Assembly: GCF_025148125.1 (NCBI RefSeq)
Contig: NZ_CP102267.1
Location: 2,924,501 to 2,988,500 of the forward strand
Length of the DNA: 64,000 nt
Direction: 5' to 3'
From: Blautia wexlerae DSM 19850
GTDB lineage: Bacteria; Bacillota; Clostridia; Lachnospirales; Lachnospiraceae
Positions 18,755 to 28,156 of the stretch are shown here, piece by piece. The number at the start of each line of letters is the position of its first letter. Position 1 is the first letter of the stretch. The notes under the pieces are model-generated. The model had not been told where the DNA came from, did not search any database, and saw only the letters and a program-made list of their open reading frames with translations. Both the position numbers and the translations under genes were made by a program.

Positions 18755-20665
18755 ATGATTTTATCATGTCAGAATATCTGTAAATCCTTTGGCGAAAAAA
18801 TCATTCTCAAGGATGCCAGTTTCCATATAGAAGACCGCGAAAAGGCAGCTCTCATCGGCAATAACGGTGCAGGCAAGACGACTCTGCTGCGAATCATTAT
18901 GCATGAGCTCTCCCCGGATTCAGGAAACGTGGTACTTGCCAAAGATAAAAATATCGGCTACCTTGCCCAGTATCAGGACATTCATGGCCATCATACCATT
19001 TACGAAGAACTGATTTCCACCAAACAGCACATTATTGATATGGAGAACCGTCTGCGCTCTCTGGAACAGGAAATGAAAACCACCACCGGAGATGCTCTGG
19101 ACAGCCTGATGAATACTTACACAAGACTGAGTCACCAGTTTGAACTGGAAAATGGTTACGCTTACAAAAGTGAGATCATGGGTGTATTAAAAGGTCTTGG
19201 TTTCACAGAAGAAGATTTCGAACGCCAGATAGAAACTCTTTCAGGCGGCCAGAAAACCCGCGTAGCTCTGGGTAAACTGCTTCTTGCCAGCCCTGACATT
19301 CTTCTTCTGGATGAGCCTACCAACCATCTGGATATGGAGAGTATTTCCTGGCTGGAAACCTATCTTCTGAATTACCCGGGTGCTGTATTTATCGTATCCC
19401 ACGACCGTTACTTTCTTGACAAAGTCGTAACAAAAGTTGTGGAAATCGAAGCAGGAAATATGCGTATGTACAGTGGCAACTATTCTGCCTATGCCCTGAA
19501 AAAAGCCCAGCTGCGTGACGCCCAGTACAAAGCCTACCTGAACCAGCAGCGGGATATCAAACATCAGGAAGCAGTCATTGCCAAGCTGAAATCCTTTAAC
19601 CGCGAGAAATCCATCAAACGTGCGGAAAGCCGCGAGAAAATGCTGGATAAAGTCCAGCGCATTGATAAACCACAGGAGATTCAGAATCAGATGCGCATTT
19701 CCCTGGAACCAAGATTTGTCAGCGGAAATGATGTCCTTACTGTGGAAAGTCTTTCCAAATCTTTTCCCGGACAGACACTTTTCAGTGACATCTCCTTTGA
19801 GATCAAACGTGGAGAACGTGTAGCCCTGATTGGCAATAACGGCACAGGCAAAACCACCATGTTAAAGATCATCAATGGGCTGATTGATGCAGACAGCGGC
19901 AGATTTACTCTTGGTTCCAAGGTACAGATTGGCTACTATGACCAGGAACACCATGTTCTTCATATGGAGAAAACTATTTTTGAGGAAATCTCAGATGCTT
20001 ATCCCACACTTACGGAAACAGAAATTCGAAATATGCTGGCAGCATTCCTTTTCACAGGGGATGATGTATTCAAACTGATCTCCGCTCTGTCCGGCGGAGA
20101 AAGAGGTCGTGTTTCCCTCGCCAAGCTGATGCTGTCCGAAGCAAACTTTCTGATCCTCGATGAGCCCACCAACCATCTGGATATCGCTTCAAAAGAGATT
20201 CTTGAAGAGGCATTGAACAGTTACACTGGAACAGTATTCTATGTTTCCCACGACCGTTACTTCATCAACCAGACAGCTACCCGGATCCTGGATCTGACCA
20301 ATCAGGCAATTGTAAATTATATCGGAGATTACGACTATTATCTGGAGAAAAAAGAAGAGCTGACGGAAAAATATGCTCCGGCTGCCGCTCAGGCTGTGAC
20401 AGAAGCAAAGCAGGCTTCTGATAACAAGCTTTCCTGGCAACAGCAGAAAGAAGAACAGGCCCGCCAGCGAAAACGAGAGAATGAACTAAAAAAAGTAGAA
20501 GCCCGCATTGAAGAACTTGAAACCAGAGATAAAGAGATCGACGAAACCATGATTCTCCCGGATATCTGCACAAATGTGGCAGAATGTGCGAAACTCAGCA
20601 AAGAGAAAGCCGCCATTACCGAAGAATTAGAAGGATTATATGAAAAATGGGAAGAACTTGCATAA
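18755..20665 (+). CDS. ABC-F family ATPase, YdiF-like
   Basis: 636 residues from ATG 18755, fixed by ACGGAGGAATTCCT. Two ABC domains (Walker A GNNGAGKTTLL and GNNGTGKTTML; signatures LSGGQKTRVAL and LSGGERGRVSL), a linker of about 80 residues and a C-terminal coiled coil (about 560-636, QQKEEQARQRKRENELKK). No membrane part: ABC-F proteins act on the ribosome. In Bacillus subtilis ydiF also neighbours rex, which supports YdiF orthology. A role in antibiotic resistance cannot be inferred. Confidence 0.9.
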   Translation: MILSCQNICKSFGEKIILKDASFHIEDREKAALIGNNGAGKTTLLRIIMHELSPDSGNVVLAKDKNIGYLAQYQDIHGHHTIYEELISTKQHIIDMENRLRSLEQEMKTTTGDALDSLMNTYTRLSHQFELENGYAYKSEIMGVLKGLGFTEEDFERQIETLSGGQKTRVALGKLLLASPDILLLDEPTNHLDMESISWLETYLLNYPGAVFIVSHDRYFLDKVVTKVVEIEAGNMRMYSGNYSAYALKKAQLRDAQYKAYLNQQRDIKHQEAVIAKLKSFNREKSIKRAESREKMLDKVQRIDKPQEIQNQMRISLEPRFVSGNDVLTVESLSKSFPGQTLFSDISFEIKRGERVALIGNNGTGKTTMLKIINGLIDADSGRFTLGSKVQIGYYDQEHHVLHMEKTIFEEISDAYPTLTETEIRNMLAAFLFTGDDVFKLISALSGGERGRVSLAKLMLSEANFLILDEPTNHLDIASKEILEEALNSYTGTVFYVSHDRYFINQTATRILDLTNQAIVNYIGDYDYYLEKKEELTEKYAPAAAQAVTEAKQASDNKLSWQQQKEEQARQRKRENELKKVEARIEELETRDKEIDETMILPDICTNVAECAKLSKEKAAITEELEGLYEKWEELA

Positions 20666-20684
20666 TGCAGGTTCTTCCCATTTT
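20646..20684. terminator. Bidirectional terminator across the ABC-F stop codon
   Basis: Arms AATGGGAAGAACTTGCAT (20646-20663) and ATGCAGGTTCTTCCCATT (20665-20682) pair at 17 of 18 positions plus one G-U. The TAA stop is at the tip. T-runs flank it on both strands, so it can end ABC-F transcription and back up icd, which runs toward it. Confidence 0.8.
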
Positions 20685-20781
20685 CGCAGTTTATAACTTT
20701 TTACAGGTTTCTCCGCTGCAGTGTGATCCTGCCCGGAGAACTTTATAATGTTATAGAAACATTACCGGATAATTTCTGAAA

Positions 20782-21990
20782 TTATAAAATTTCATCCAGT
20801 CTCTCTCTGATGGCAAGGATGAAATCTTTGCTGTTCAGTACTGTCACATCCTCAAGAGAAGTGATCAGCGCAAGGTCTTTTGTCATCTTACCGCTTTCAA
20901 TCGTCTCCAGAGTCGCCTTCTCCAGTTTATCAGCAAATTCCATCAATTCTTTATTGCCGTCCAGCTCACCTCTTTTTCTCAGAGCTCCAGTCCATGCAAA
21001 AATAGTTGCTACAGAGTTAGTAGATGTCTCCTCACCTTTCAGATAGCGATAATAATGTCTCTGTACAGTTCCATGAGCAGCTTCATATTCGTAATATCCC
21101 TGTGGAGATACCAGTACAGATGTCATCATAGCCAGAGAACCAAATGCTGAAGAAACCATATCGCTCATAACATCTCCATCATAGTTCTTGCAGGCCCAGA
21201 TAAATCCGCCTTCAGCCTTCATGACACGAGCTACGATATCATCGATCAGGCTGTAGAAATATTCAATGCCTGCTGCTTCGAATTTCTCCTTAAACTCATC
21301 TTCATAAATAGTTGCAAAGATTTCCTTAAAACGTCCGTCATAAATCTTGGAGATCGTATCCTTGCCGCCAAGCCACAGGTTCTGTTTTGTATCCAGTGCA
21401 TAATTAAAACAGCATCTTGCAAAACTTGTGATAGAATCATCCAGATTGTGCATACCCTGAAGCACACCCGGTCCCTCATAATGATGGATCAGCTCTTTTC
21501 TCTGCTGTCCGTCTGCACCTTCAAATACCAGATAAGCATCTCCGGGACCGTCAATATACATCTCTGTGTTCTTATACACATCACCATAGGCATGACGTGC
21601 GATGGTGATCGGTTTCTTCCAGTTCTTAACACATGGTTCAATACCCTTCACTACGATTGGGGCACGAAAAACAGTTCCGTCGAGAATTGCACGAATCGTT
21701 CCGTTAGGACTCTTGTACATTTTCTTTAAGGTATACTCTTCCATTCTTGCCTTATTAGGAGTGATAGTTGCACATTTCACTGCTACGCCGTACTTCTTTG
21801 TAGCCTCTGCTGCATCAACAGTTACCTGATCATCCGTTTCATTTCTGTATTCCAGACCAAGGTCATAATACTCAGTGTTCAAATCAATATACGGAAGAAG
21901 AAGTTCATCTTTGATTATTTTCCAGAGAATTCTGGTCATCTCATCTCCATCCATCTCCACAAGTGGTGTCTGCATCTGAATTTTTTTCAT
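20782..21990 (-). CDS. icd: NADP-dependent isocitrate dehydrogenase
   Basis: 402 residues of the eukaryote-like/type II homodimeric class: begins [19 protein letters not shown], with [15 protein letters not shown], the substrate-binding [19 protein letters not shown] and the C-terminal [15 protein letters not shown]. Converts isocitrate to 2-oxoglutarate with NADPH, feeding glutamate synthesis. AGGAGGATTAAC precedes the ATG. Confidence 0.96.
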   Translation of the reverse strand: MKKIQMQTPLVEMDGDEMTRILWKIIKDELLLPYIDLNTEYYDLGLEYRNETDDQVTVDAAEATKKYGVAVKCATITPNKARMEEYTLKKMYKSPNGTIRAILDGTVFRAPIVVKGIEPCVKNWKKPITIARHAYGDVYKNTEMYIDGPGDAYLVFEGADGQQRKELIHHYEGPGVLQGMHNLDDSITSFARCCFNYALDTKQNLWLGGKDTISKIYDGRFKEIFATIYEDEFKEKFEAAGIEYFYSLIDDIVARVMKAEGGFIWACKNYDGDVMSDMVSSAFGSLAMMTSVLVSPQGYYEYEAAHGTVQRHYYRYLKGEETSTNSVATIFAWTGALRKRGELDGNKELMEFADKLEKATLETIESGKMTKDLALITSLEDVTVLNSKDFILAIRERLDEIL

Positions 21991-22105
21991 GTTAATCCTC
22001 CTCTTTGGCTCTCATCCAGTTAACTATCATGATAGCCGAAAACAGACCGTTCGTCAATGCTTTTATACACTAAAGCAATATTTTGCCAAATAAAATGATT
22101 ACTGA

Positions 22106-22951
22106 TCACAGTTCCATAAAGCGTTCCAGATCCAGTTCTCCCCATCCCTGCTGATTCTTTGGCAATCCCATATCCCTGGCACTTTCTTTCAATTTCATCT
22201 TGATCTGAACATTAGTCAGCTCCGGATTCTTCTCAAGCATCAATGCTGCTGCCCCTGCAACCAGAGGTGTAGACATAGAAGTACCACTCTTCACTCCATA
22301 TCCGTTATCTGCTCCCGGTGCACAGGCAAGAACATGATTCCCGGGTGCAACCAGATCCGGTTTACAAACACACTCAAATGTAGGTCCCCTGCCTGATATG
22401 GCAGTCCGTCCTGTAAGCAGATCGCTGGAGCCTACTGTGATAATCTTCCGGCTGCTTCCCGGTGCTGTCACACTTCCTGCCTTCGGTCCCTGATTTCCTG
22501 CCGCAGCCACTACCACCAGACCTGCATCCCAAAGTTGTTCCACACCTGCGATCAGAACTCTGTGATCTTCTGCTCTCCTACAGGTTGTTCCCACCGAGAT
22601 ATTCACTACACGTATCCCATAATATCTCTTATTCTCCAGGATCCAGCGAAAAGCCTGTAAAACATCTTCTTTCCTGCCATTTCCCGTTCTGTCGAGCACC
22701 TTCAGAACTATCAGGCTACACCCGGGGGCAATTCCTCTGATCCGTCCTTCCGAAGCCCTTCCGTCACCGCCAATGATCCCACATACATGGGTTCCATGAG
22801 AATTATCATCATAAGGTCTGATACGATGTCCGATGAAATCTTGAAACGCAAGTATTCTCCCTGTAAAATCTATATGAGGAAAAATCCCGGTATCCAGAAC
22901 ACACACACCCACGTGCTTTCCTGTATATCCGGAATCATCTGAATTCTTCAT
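22106..22951 (-). CDS. Subtilisin-like serine peptidase (S8), cytoplasmic type
   Basis: 281 residues. Catalytic triad visible: Asp20 (VLDTG), His52 (SHGTHVCG) and Ser225 (GTSMSTP), with the oxyanion Asn153 (AAGN). No signal peptide and almost no propeptide, so it resembles intracellular subtilisins. Monocistronic, with 310 bases upstream (22952-23261) in which no further gene or clear promoter pair could be found. Confidence 0.9.
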   Translation of the reverse strand: MKNSDDSGYTGKHVGVCVLDTGIFPHIDFTGRILAFQDFIGHRIRPYDDNSHGTHVCGIIGGDGRASEGRIRGIAPGCSLIVLKVLDRTGNGRKEDVLQAFRWILENKRYYGIRVVNISVGTTCRRAEDHRVLIAGVEQLWDAGLVVVAAAGNQGPKAGSVTAPGSSRKIITVGSSDLLTGRTAISGRGPTFECVCKPDLVAPGNHVLACAPGADNGYGVKSGTSMSTPLVAGAAALMLEKNPELTNVQIKMKLKESARDMGLPKNQQGWGELDLERFMEL

Positions 22952-23261
22952 AAAAAATCCTCCGAATCATCTGGATAATGAAATCTTACCGCAACTGTTC
23001 ATCAGGTCGCTACAAAGACAATGAACATTTGCGTCTTACTTTAAATTATTCGGAAGATTATATTTTTGTGTCCGACAGTTTCTCCTGTCATATCTCCGTT
23101 TTTCTGTAAATAAAATGTATAAAGCTTCCATGATATGCAGATACTTCTGATATGCAAAACAACAGGCATATACAGAATCTGTTACAGAAATCCCGAAAAT
23201 ATCCTTATAGCAATTTCATAAAATAACTGTAACCATCTGCATAATATTAAGGAGACAAATT

Positions 23262-23429
23262 ATGACTGCATTATTATTGATACTGGTATTTTTACTCTTT
23301 CAGACCTTCGTCCTGCTCTGCTGTGTAGCTGCCGGAAATGACGCTGCCTCCCAGGAAATCTCCGATCAGGAACAAATGGAATTTATCCGGGAATGGAAAA
23401 AAATACATTGCAGCAGCCCTCAAAAATAA
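23262..23429 (+). CDS. Small single-pass membrane protein, unknown function
   Basis: 55 residues. AAGGAGACAAATT precedes the ATG. Residues 2-24 form one hydrophobic helix (TALLLILVFLLFQTFVLLCC), followed by an acidic then basic tail ending HCSSPQK. The last codons and stop lie within the hairpin that terminates rsmJ from the other strand. No family recognised. It is coding-like because of the ribosome-binding site and membrane helix, but short. Confidence 0.5.
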   Translation: MTALLLILVFLLFQTFVLLCCVAAGNDAASQEISDQEQMEFIREWKKIHCSSPQK

Positions 23430-23444
23430 AGGGCTGCTGCAATG
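23406..23444 (-). terminator. Terminator after rsmJ
   Basis: Perfect 15-bp arms CATTGCAGCAGCCCT (23406-23420) and AGGGCTGCTGCAATG (23430-23444), then TATTTTTTTCC on the minus strand. The stop codon of the convergent small ORF lies in the loop. Confidence 0.85.
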
Positions 23445-23458
23445 TGCTGATAAACCTT

Positions 23459-24190
23459 CTACATCACATAACAGTCATATCGTATTGCTTTTCCTTTTAA
23501 TATATAAGAAGGCTCTCTTCCATCAAGACAGACGCTCTTAAGAGGACGTTTTACGATAATTCTGGAAGGTCCGGCTTTGATAGCTGCATCAAAAAGATCT
23601 TTTTCCTCAGAACATGGAGGTTCAAGTTTCTGGATCAGCTGAAGTTTTTTATTTATCAGACCGGATTTCTGTCTCTTCGGGAACATGGGATCAAGATAGA
23701 TCACATCTACCGGATCCATAAGTTTCTCCATACATGACACACTGTCACCCTCCACCAGTTTCATTCTGGAAGCAATGTCTTTTAATACGGGATGCTTTCT
23801 GGCACGCCGGAGCGCATCCTTCAAAAGTGCGGCGATCACCGGATTCTGTTCGTATAATGTCACCTCATAGCCATATGCTGCAAGAAGGAAACCATCCTCC
23901 CCCATACCTGCAGTGGCATCAATTGCTTTCAGATGTTCTCCCTCTGTTTTGACCGCACGTACCAGCATTTCATGGGAAAGTCTTCCGTTTGTGACTCTGT
24001 GCAGCATTCCTTCAAAATCTCCCTGATATGTCAGGCCATAACCGGTAAGTGATACGCCCCGGGAGTCAAACATTACTGTCAGATGTTCTCCCGGTTTGTC
24101 CATAATCGGAACATTGTTCTTTCTGGCAAAAGATTCTGCCATTTCTCTTTGCCCGCCCTTACCCAGGCAGACTGTTATCTTATCATTCAT
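23459..24190 (-). CDS. rsmJ: 16S rRNA methyltransferase RsmJ-like (DUF548)
   Basis: 243 residues. A short N-terminal part, then a SAM-binding domain with DATAGMGEDGFLLAAYGYEV, EQNPVIAALLKDAL and the diagnostic VIYLDPMFPKRQKSGLINKK. RsmJ methylates G1516 (N2) of 16S rRNA in E. coli; function by family. It follows the PPK2 gene by 20 bases and probably shares its transcript. Confidence 0.85.
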   Translation of the reverse strand: MNDKITVCLGKGGQREMAESFARKNNVPIMDKPGEHLTVMFDSRGVSLTGYGLTYQGDFEGMLHRVTNGRLSHEMLVRAVKTEGEHLKAIDATAGMGEDGFLLAAYGYEVTLYEQNPVIAALLKDALRRARKHPVLKDIASRMKLVEGDSVSCMEKLMDPVDVIYLDPMFPKRQKSGLINKKLQLIQKLEPPCSEEKDLFDAAIKAGPSRIIVKRPLKSVCLDGREPSYILKGKAIRYDCYVM

Positions 24191-24210
24191 TTACACATTT
24201 CCCGCAAAAT

Positions 24211-25689
24211 TTAATTTTCTTTTAATGCTTTTTCTATTTCAGAGATCACAATTCTGAGTGCTTTGATACGGGCATATTTCTTGTCAACAGATTCCAGTAC
24301 ATGCCATGGTGCAAAGGAAGTGTTTGTCTTCTGAAGCATCTCATTTACGGCCACTTCATAGGCATCCCATTTCTCTCTGTTTCTCCAGTCCTCATCTGTG
24401 ATCTTCCATTGTTTCTCCGGATTATTCTGTCTCTCCTGAAAACGCTCCAGCTGTGTATCCTTATCGATCTGTACCCAGAATTTAATAATGACTGCACCCC
24501 AGTCTTTAAGTTCTTTCTCAAACTCATTCATTTCGTTGTAGGCACGTTTCCAGTCATTTTCACTGCAAAATCCCTCCAGACGTTCTACCATAACTCTGCC
24601 ATACCAGGTTCTGTCAAAAATAGCGATATGCCCATTTTTCGGAAGTCTTGTCCAGAAACGCCATAAATAATGTCTGGCCTTCTCATGTGGTTCCGGACTT
24701 GCAATTGGATGTACTTCATAGCCCCGGGGATCCAGAGCTTCTGTAATACGTTTGATGTTACCTCCTTTGCCTGCCGCATCCCAGCCTTCATACGTGATGA
24801 TCACAGGAATACGTCTCCTGTACAGTTTATTATGGAGTTCCCCCAGTTTACTCTGGAGCTGTTTCAGTTCTCCCCTGTACTCCTCGTCATCCATTGTTTT
24901 ATCTCTCAGATCAATATCCGACAGACGGGGAATCTGCTCCAGAGGGAATACATTCTGCAAAATCGGAACGGAATGTGCCTGATTCTGCATGGCAACTTCA
25001 ATATTGCTTACCATAGTCTCCAGCACCTGAAGTTCCGCCCATTTTCTGTCACTGGCATCTATGATGTACCATGGTGCAGAGGAAACATTCGTGTCAGACA
25101 GATACTGAGAAAATATTTTTGCACATTTTTTGTAATGTTCATTCTGCCATTTATCAAAGTCTGACACACGCCATCTGGTGTCTTTATGATCCAGAAGTAA
25201 TTTTTCACGCCGCTTCTGTTCATCCCTGTCAATCTGCATAAAGAATTTCAGCACCAGATAACCATTATCTGTAAGCTGTCGCTCAAAACGGCGGATGCTG
25301 TCAATCCGCTGTGTATAACCTTCGCCTTCAATCTCGCCCGACAGACAGTCTTTACAAGTCTGCTCCATCCAGCCGGAATCCAGAAATGTAAATTTTCCGG
25401 CTTCCGGAATCTGTTTAAAATAACGATACAGAAATGGATATCTCAGTTCTTCTGCTGTGGGAGCTGACATAGTGGCAACCTTAAAGAAACGCGGATCAAT
25501 ATTCTTAATGACTTTTCCGATCGTACTTCCCTTGCCGGAAGATCCCCAGCCTTCAAAGAGTACGATTACCGGGATCTTATGTTCCTTGATTTTCATCTGA
25601 AAATCATAGAGCTGACTTCTTGCTGTCTGCAGACGGATTTTGATTTCCTCTTTTTCCGGCATATGTGCCGGAGTCCATGTTGTAAGCAT
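24211..25689 (-). CDS. pap: Two-domain PPK2: polyphosphate:AMP phosphotransferase
   Basis: 492 residues with two PPK2 modules: Walker A GWGSSGKGS at 47-55 and GWDAAGKGG near 300-310, each followed by a lid arginine region and a DRTWYGR or DSGWM motif. Tandem-domain (class II) PPK2 enzymes phosphorylate AMP to ADP with polyphosphate. The C-terminal module keeps the canonical DRTWYGRV; the N-terminal one is diverged. Upstream are a hairpin leader and a promoter block shared with two other genes. Confidence 0.88.
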   Translation of the reverse strand: MLTTWTPAHMPEKEEIKIRLQTARSQLYDFQMKIKEHKIPVIVLFEGWGSSGKGSTIGKVIKNIDPRFFKVATMSAPTAEELRYPFLYRYFKQIPEAGKFTFLDSGWMEQTCKDCLSGEIEGEGYTQRIDSIRRFERQLTDNGYLVLKFFMQIDRDEQKRREKLLLDHKDTRWRVSDFDKWQNEHYKKCAKIFSQYLSDTNVSSAPWYIIDASDRKWAELQVLETMVSNIEVAMQNQAHSVPILQNVFPLEQIPRLSDIDLRDKTMDDEEYRGELKQLQSKLGELHNKLYRRRIPVIITYEGWDAAGKGGNIKRITEALDPRGYEVHPIASPEPHEKARHYLWRFWTRLPKNGHIAIFDRTWYGRVMVERLEGFCSENDWKRAYNEMNEFEKELKDWGAVIIKFWVQIDKDTQLERFQERQNNPEKQWKITDEDWRNREKWDAYEVAVNEMLQKTNTSFAPWHVLESVDKKYARIKALRIVISEIEKALKEN

Positions 25690-25718
25690 AACATTGATCC
25701 TCCTTTTATTTTTCTTCG

Positions 25719-25763
25719 TAACTGTTCAATACTCTCACAATCAGAGACTGTTGAATAGTTACC
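25719..25763. repeat. Leader hairpin, distant repeat relative
   Basis: GTAACTGTTCAATA and TGTTGAATAGTTAC pair with two mismatches across a 17-base loop, in the 5' leader of the PPK2 gene. It recalls the GTTACTGTTCA arm of the dispersed repeats but is not the same sequence. Confidence 0.45.
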
Positions 25764-25801
25764 CTTTTCATTAATAGAATATCTCAAATTCAACTGAAAT
25801 A

Positions 25802-25830
25802 ATCATAACATGAAATCTGTTTATCGTAAA
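25802..25830 (-). promoter_or_regulatory. Shared promoter/operator block, PPK2 copy
   Basis: Minus strand TTTACG (25825-25830), 17-base spacer containing ATTTCATG, then TATGAT (25802-25807). The flanks (GC before, TATTT after) and the spacer match the blocks at 49876 and 51915, so more than the -35/-10 boxes is conserved. Confidence 0.6.
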
Positions 25831-25869
25831 GCAGGTGTATGATATCACTACTGAATTGTTTTAACTGCA

Positions 25870-26199
25870 TTATTTTATGGGATTACTATGGATTTTTTCT
25901 AAAGCCACAATATTTTCAGAATATTCTTCCCAGGTGAGATTTCGTTTGATCCTGGCCGGACTGCCCATTACCAGAGAACCATCCGGTATCACAGTATTCT
26001 TGGTAACCAGGCTTCCTGCACCTATAATACAGTCCTTTGCCAGGCAGATCCGGAAAGATTTGCCCGCCCCCAGCTGATGAGCATTACAAAATTCCTGTCT
26101 GGTAAAAGACAGCTTCTTCTTTTTATAATAAAAATGATCATATCGGATTTCAGAATTTCCGTAATCCTTTCTCAGGCCGTTATCAAAAGCAGCATTCAA
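25870..26199 (-). pseudogene. Chimeric gene shard: transglutaminase piece fused to carbonic-anhydrase piece
   Basis: The first 35 codons match the transglutaminase-like protein of this window around residues 198-245, with about 30 residues deleted so that IRYD joins HFYYK. Codons 55-95 match the C-terminal half of the gamma carbonic anhydrase at 35070 (KDCIIGAGSLVTKNTVIPDG, then GSPARIKRNLTWEE). The transglutaminase similarity (YYHL) continues upstream of the first ATG. No ribosome-binding site. It is read as recombination debris, not a functional gene. Confidence 0.75.
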
Positions 26200-26232
26200 A
26201 TGATAATAAGGTAATCATCCGTATCTGTTTTC

Positions 26233-26889
26233 TCACAGTTTATCATCTCTTTGCGTCAATCCATATTTTTTTAAATCCACCGTTCCATTGACAACCTCAA
26301 TTCCATCTGCTTCCAGTAGCTTTTTCTGTACATCTTTACCGCCGAAGGCAAAAGCCCCTGACAGTTCTCCTCTGAAATTCACTACCCGATAACAGGGAAT
26401 ATGCCCCGGATCCGGATTCTTATGGAGGGCATTCCCTACCGCTCTCGACATTCTCGGATTCCCTGCCATTTCGGCAACCTGACCATAAGTTGCAACGCAT
26501 CCTTTCGGAATTTGCTTCACTGCCTCATAAATCTTCTTTGTCGGGCTGTATGTTACGAGATCATAGCTTTCGGATATCATTCTTTTAATATCTTTATCCG
26601 GTACCGTCCCATTTAGAATAATGGTATTCCAATGTTCCTTATTCTGATGATAACCAGCCTGTACAGATTCATAGGCACTTCGCCAAAAATCACGCCACTC
26701 CGGATCTGCTTTTACATTCAGATTAACATAACCGTTTCGTTCATAGATCCATAAAAAAATTTTTTTGTTTTCCCTCGCTCTTACCACTTGCCAGTTCTGA
26801 TCACGGAAAGGTCTTTCCGTATATGTATTCTGAAATGATAAACCGAATTCCAACGCTGCTTCTCGTGTAATCATGCAATTTTGATTCAT
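26233..26889 (-). CDS. YjbR/MmcQ-like domain fused to MGMT-like alkyltransferase domain
   Basis: 218 residues. Residues 8-115 resemble the MmcQ/YjbR DNA-binding fold (WRDFWRSAYESV, HWNTIILNGTVPDKDIKRMI). Residues 116-210 are an O6-alkylguanine-DNA alkyltransferase domain (IYEAVKQIPKGCVATYGQVAEMAG; SRAVGNALHKNP). The acceptor Cys166 is kept, but the usual PCHRV reads PCYRVV, so the His next to the nucleophile is Tyr167. Either an active repair protein with altered chemistry or an alkyltransferase-like DNA damage binder. Confidence 0.82.
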   Translation of the reverse strand: MNQNCMITREAALEFGLSFQNTYTERPFRDQNWQVVRARENKKIFLWIYERNGYVNLNVKADPEWRDFWRSAYESVQAGYHQNKEHWNTIILNGTVPDKDIKRMISESYDLVTYSPTKKIYEAVKQIPKGCVATYGQVAEMAGNPRMSRAVGNALHKNPDPGHIPCYRVVNFRGELSGAFAFGGKDVQKKLLEADGIEVVNGTVDLKKYGLTQRDDKL

Positions 26890-26900
26890 TTATTTCACCC

Positions 26901-27053
26901 TTATTCCCTGAAATTATTTCTGACATCTTCATAATCTCTTGGAAGTCCCTCAAACAAAATTATTGCCTTATCATACTGTTCCTCTTCCATACATGATATA
27001 GCTTTCCTATACTGTTCCTGCTTCCTGATTTCTTTTAATTCCCTGTCCCACAT
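26901..27053 (-). pseudogene. 3' fragment of a TPR-like protein
   Basis: Fifty codons from an internal ATG, open for another 14 codons upstream until a TAG. The peptide has the pattern YRKAISCMEEEQYDKAIILF followed by EGLPRDYEDVRNN. That is the repeat type of many Lachnospiraceae tetratricopeptide proteins. Upstream sequence is lost. It ends ten bases before the YjbR-MGMT gene start. Confidence 0.5.
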
Positions 27054-27133
27054 CTCGGCTGTTTTCTCACTCTGATCACATTCTTTTAAAAAGCTCTATC
27101 CTCACACGGAAAAAGTTAAGCTGTTTATTACAT

Positions 27134-28156
27134 CTATTTTTCCCCTTCATTCGCTTCCTCTATTGTCACACTCTCCTGTACCTGCATATCCGTATACTGA
27201 ACACGAATAACTGCCTGCGGCCAGTTTATGCTGACCATTGCTGTTTTGTCTTTCTCATCTCCTGCTTTCCGGATAAGCTCCAGCAATTCCTTCAATACTT
27301 CCTTTGTCAGATAACCGCCTCTCCAGTGAAAAATAAGTACCCTGCCTTTCTTCGCCGCCTGCAAAGAACGTTTATACACATCCTCTTTCTTAGTAAAAGA
27401 AAGCTTCTTCTCCTTATAGTAAAAGTGCTCATGATCACCGCAGTGAGGCGCCGGCGCAATAAGAGGCTCATGATCCCTGAAAATCTGTGAATCATCCAGA
27501 TTGAAATAATCATAGCGGATTTCAGAAGTTTCACGATCTTTTCCCAGGGTATTATCAAAGGTCGCATCCAGATGATAATATGTACCTCCTATTTTTACAA
27601 TATTCCATGTGTGGCGATACTTAATTCCCTTCTCAGGATTATTTCCACAGATTGCAATCACACACCAGACTCCCAGTGCATCTAACAAAACCTTTACTGC
27701 TTTTGCAATTCCCTCACAAACACCAACGCCTTGCCCCAACGGTCCGATAATTTCATGGGAATATGATTTTTTCAGTTTATCATAGCGGATATTTTCACAG
27801 ATAAAATCATGCACATACTTCTCTTTCTCCCATTCAGACAGCTTCTGAGCCGGGCGAATCAGCTTCTCAACTCTGGCAGTCATAGCCTTTTGATGTTCGC
27901 AAATCTTCTTTTTATCAAAAAGATACTCTGGAATAAAAATCAGATTCGGAGAGTCTTTATAATACCGGTATTTATAACTGCTCACCCAAAATATCTCCGG
28001 ATGATCCAGACGCATCTGAAAAAATACATTATAAAGTTCTTCTCCCTCTAATGCCGGAATCTGAAATTCATCCGCCAGGTTTTTCACACCGCTAAGAATG
28101 CTGTGATATGCAGCCTGCTGCGCCTTATTCATATGGTTGTAATAATATTGCTCCAT
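27134..28156 (-). CDS. Transglutaminase-like domain protein, copy A
   Basis: 340 residues. Transglutaminase-core triad Cys147 (GVGVCEGIAKAV), His182 (RHTWNIVKI) and Asp197 (YHLDATFD). No signal peptide or membrane segment, so probably a cytoplasmic peptidase or peptide-modifying enzyme; substrate unknown. The same protein is encoded again at 41640, identical except for one extra C-terminal residue there, though at least nine third-position differences separate the genes. Paired with a 97-codon gene directly upstream. Confidence 0.8.
   Translation of the reverse strand: MEQYYYNHMNKAQQAAYHSILSGVKNLADEFQIPALEGEELYNVFFQMRLDHPEIFWVSSYKYRYYKDSPNLIFIPEYLFDKKKICEHQKAMTARVEKLIRPAQKLSEWEKEKYVHDFICENIRYDKLKKSYSHEIIGPLGQGVGVCEGIAKAVKVLLDALGVWCVIAICGNNPEKGIKYRHTWNIVKIGGTYYHLDATFDNTLGKDRETSEIRYDYFNLDDSQIFRDHEPLIAPAPHCGDHEHFYYKEKKLSFTKKEDVYKRSLQAAKKGRVLIFHWRGGYLTKEVLKELLELIRKAGDEKDKTAMVSINWPQAVIRVQYTDMQVQESVTIEEANEGEK

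Noticed and set aside
20705-20745. Separate terminator for icd (TTCTCCG/CGGAGAA)
   Set aside because: The stem exists, but no T-run follows on the minus strand; the bidirectional hairpin at 20646 is the better candidate.
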